Assembly: GCA_025642065.1 (NCBI GenBank)
Contig: JAODUP010000031.1
Span: forward strand, 206,001 to 270,000
Reading direction: 5' to 3'
DNA: 64,000 bases
From: Paralvinella palmiformis
Taxonomy: Eukaryota > Annelida > Polychaeta > Terebellida > Alvinellidae
Part shown: positions 62,071 to 64,000 of the stretch, piece by piece
Position numbering within the stretch: position 1 is the stretch's first letter
Layout: the number at the start of each line of letters is the position of its first letter
The notes under the pieces: generated by a model
The model's database searches: none
What the model was told of the DNA's origin: nothing
What the model saw: only the letters and a program-made list of their open reading frames with translations
Made by a program: the position numbers and the translations under genes

Positions 62071-63465
62071 TGTCAGATATGATTTTCAACAAAAACTGGC
62101 ATGAACATATTTTGATTCCACTAAATGTCTAGTGTCTTGTTCTATTTGTTGTTATGCTAGTAGAAAACTGTTATTTGGTAATGTTCCAGTGGGTTTTTGA
62201 AAAGTTTTCCATATCATTTCCCATGAAAGATGGTTTCTTTATGCTAGTTTCGAAGTGTGGATGTAGTATAATATCAGTCTTATGACTAGTAGCAACTATC
62301 CTGAGGAATGATAATCTTTACATTATGTGATCTTCATTCCTTGATGTAGCAGTCATTGTCTTTTATTAACATGGCTTGCCTGAATTTGATTGAGATATTT
62401 TTGCATAAGTGATCAGGTTATGTTAATCTGCATTCACCCATCTTAACTATCTAACCCATCTTTAACAAAAGACAGTGATTGATATCATAACAAATAGCTT
62501 GAAATATCCAATTGTCATTGAAGAATCAAATTTTGTTTCATCATCAGCAAATAGAAGTAAAAAAAGCAGCCTCAAAAAGGGTGGCAAAGTTCAGGGAGAA
62601 TCTAGAGAGAGCTAAAGAACTTGAGAAGCATCAACAAGTGCAACAGGCTGCTGAGGTAAGCAAGTACTTCACTGATTATATTGGTGAATACATTCTTTTC
62701 GTGTTAGTGGATTCAACTTTGTCTACAGCTAGGGTGACATCTGGTGGCAGTTTAAAAAGCTGCAGTTGTGAGCTATGATCAGGATACTGAATCACAAATA
62801 GACTAGTAAGAAATGTTTTGTGATTTGTATGCTTTTTGTGTGATCTTCTCTAAACGTTGTGGATCAATGACTTAATAATGGTGAAACTTGAAATTGTATC
62901 TTATTTATTAAAACTTTATATCCTGAAAAGGTTGAAATATTCAAAGCTGTTATTCTTCATTTTTACATTAATGTATATTCCCTGAACTTTTCTCACATTT
63001 TTTAATAATCAGATCATGACTTGCTAAAAAAATTTGACTTAACTGGCTCATCATGAATTAATTTGCTTAAAGATTAAAGCTTCACTTACAAATGTAATCT
63101 TGAATTGCATATTTTGGATGTGACCTCAGTTATATGTAAATGTGGACTTAGCACTTCGTTCATTGTTTAATGCTTCTTTAAGTCCTCTTGATGTGGCTAA
63201 AGAAAACTGTTGGACTGTATTGTGTGATTGAAGGTGACAGTGGATATAAATATAAAAAAAGTTTATTAGTACAAGTGGTTTAAATTTAAGATTTATTTTG
63301 CACACACATGGATATTGATGCACACTCACTCACTCACACTGATGCATACTGTTGTAGATTAAAGAGAAGTTGCAGTCTGCTGGCAAGAACAGGGAGGCCA
63401 AACTACGAGACATGGAGGAAAAGTTCAGAATCAAAGAAGAAAGGGCAAGACAAGCCAGAGAACGG
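58678..63465 (+). CDS. Stathmin-family protein with MGCG lipid-anchor N-terminus (5' part; gene continues past the window)
   Basis: Stathmins bind two alpha/beta-tubulin dimers and promote microtubule disassembly. Coding exons: 58678-58789, 59046-59069, 60060-60145, 60351-60437, 62548-62655 and 63358-63465, phase-consistent, 175 codons with no stop. An acceptor (CATTACAG) at 58654-58661 shows an upstream untranslated exon. MGCGLSLDNQ is a classic N-myristoylation plus palmitoylation start, like that of the stathmin-domain protein STMND1. VAFDIQFDNN resembles the region where stathmins begin their tubulin-capping strand. LSAEMLEEKLRQAEEKRKQ corresponds to the family block LSLEEIQKKLEAAEERRK. 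Exons 5 and 6 are each 108 bases and encode 36 residues of charged helix; exon 6 has NREAKLRDMEEKFRIKEERA, matching the stathmin KENREAQMAAKLERL region. STMND1 or an invertebrate stathmin are the alternatives; the family is confident, the orthologue is not. Confidence 0.85.
59116..59305 (+). mobile_element. SINE family A, full-length
   Basis: Head GCCTCCGTTGTCTAGCGGTA, then GCGTGTTGAACCAC (A-box) and GTGTTCGAATCTC (B-box). The body has GGTCGCTCGGCCCATTTAGC and AAGTGGCCGTAAAACATCAA, ending in a CATCATCATC tail. It is the best copy in the window and lies in the second intron of the stathmin-family gene. Confidence 0.85.
60243..60292. repeat. (CA)n microsatellite
   Basis: A run of about 24 CA units in the intron between exons 3 and 4 of the stathmin-family gene. 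Confidence 0.95.
60741..61362. mobile_element. TTAAAGGGACAG-terminal MITE, copy 2 (full-length)
   Basis: It starts TTAAAGGGACAGTCTACCCT and ends GGTGGACTATCCCTTTAA, giving an inverted repeat of about 18 bases with one or two mismatches. TTAA at both edges could be a target duplication or part of the repeat. It is about 620 bases, non-coding, and lies in the stathmin-family intron between exons 4 and 5. Confidence 0.8.
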
Positions 63466-63915
63466 GTAAGTTTATAATTTAATATCTGCTTCAAGACACC
63501 ATTCTACCATAATCAGAGGTGCCTTTTTAAAGCAGGGGTTGGTGTTTGTGTTCATTACTTGTAGTAAAATTGGAGTGATCACATTTAGTTATCTTTAGAA
63601 GAGTTATCATTCTAAAACTGATTTTCATGAGGACAGGTTATCCTTTTTATTTTATTTTTATTCAATTAATCTTAAGGACTTTCAGTTTCAGTTAGAATTA
63701 ATGGTTTTGGTGATTTTCTCTTTATTAATATTTAGTGTTTGCATAACATTTATGTAGCACTCCTTTCATTCTAAAATATGGTTAGAGATGCTTTAGATAT
63801 GTGATGATTTGTTGGGCATGTACAAACCTCTATTGTTTTAGCAGAATGATCAGGGAACTTCAGTGGTATAATTATTGTTGTACTTCACTGCATACTTCCA
63901 CACTGTGGGATCTAG

Positions 63916-64000
63916 GGCCCCTCCATGGTCTGACTGGTAGCATGTTGGATCACAGATCACTACCACCTCAATTCGAATCTCAGGGTGGATATATCTGAAG
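63916..64000 (+). mobile_element. SINE family A, cut by the window edge
   Basis: Head CCCCTCCATGGTCTGACTGG, then TAGCATGTTGGATCACAGAT and B-box AATTCGAATCTC; the body begins ATATATCTGAAG and continues beyond the window. Confidence 0.75.

Overview
The window looks like AT-rich animal nuclear DNA, probably from a mollusc or another lophotrochozoan. The assignment rests on three things: spliced genes with short exons and long introns, orthologues of animal-only genes, and dense tRNA-derived SINEs and LINE remnants of a kind common in mollusc genomes. It is an inference, because nothing in the sequence names the species. I rebuilt the gene models by hand from splice sites, reading frame and remembered family sequence; no alignment was run.

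Layout. 1-4.8 kb: no complete gene, a short THAP-zinc-finger-like open frame (706-828) and a minus-strand SINE. 4.9-9.7 kb, minus strand: a six-exon gene for a 417-residue cell-surface protein with signal peptide, beta-rich ectodomain, 35 collagen Gly-X-Y triplets, one membrane helix and a tyrosine-containing tail. 9.7-15.3 kb: non-coding apart from a possible 5' untranslated exon. 15.3-33.9 kb, minus strand: a complete 23-exon Son of sevenless (SOS) gene, 1268 codons, with one intron that has the hallmarks of a U12-type AT-AC intron. 33.9-39.9 kb: spacer holding the SOS promoter region, a MULE-like transposase scrap, SINEs and a LINE scrap. 39.9-52.1 kb, plus strand: a complete 11-exon NDUFAF5 gene (complex I assembly factor), 417 residues, with an acidic C-terminal extension. 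52.1-58.7 kb: LINE end, a (CTCA)n array and older repeats. 58.7 kb to the window edge, plus strand: the first six coding exons of a stathmin-family gene with an MGCG lipid-anchor N-terminus; it runs off the window.

The genes are functionally unrelated (surface collagen-like protein, Ras activation, mitochondrial complex I assembly, microtubule regulation), as expected for ordinary animal gene order. SOS and NDUFAF5 are divergent but about 6 kb apart. Most non-coding structure comes from mobile elements: three tRNA-derived SINE families, CR1/jockey-like LINE ends, and several inverted-repeat DNA elements, two of them nested. I found no rRNA gene, functional tRNA gene, CRISPR array or recognisable viral gene.
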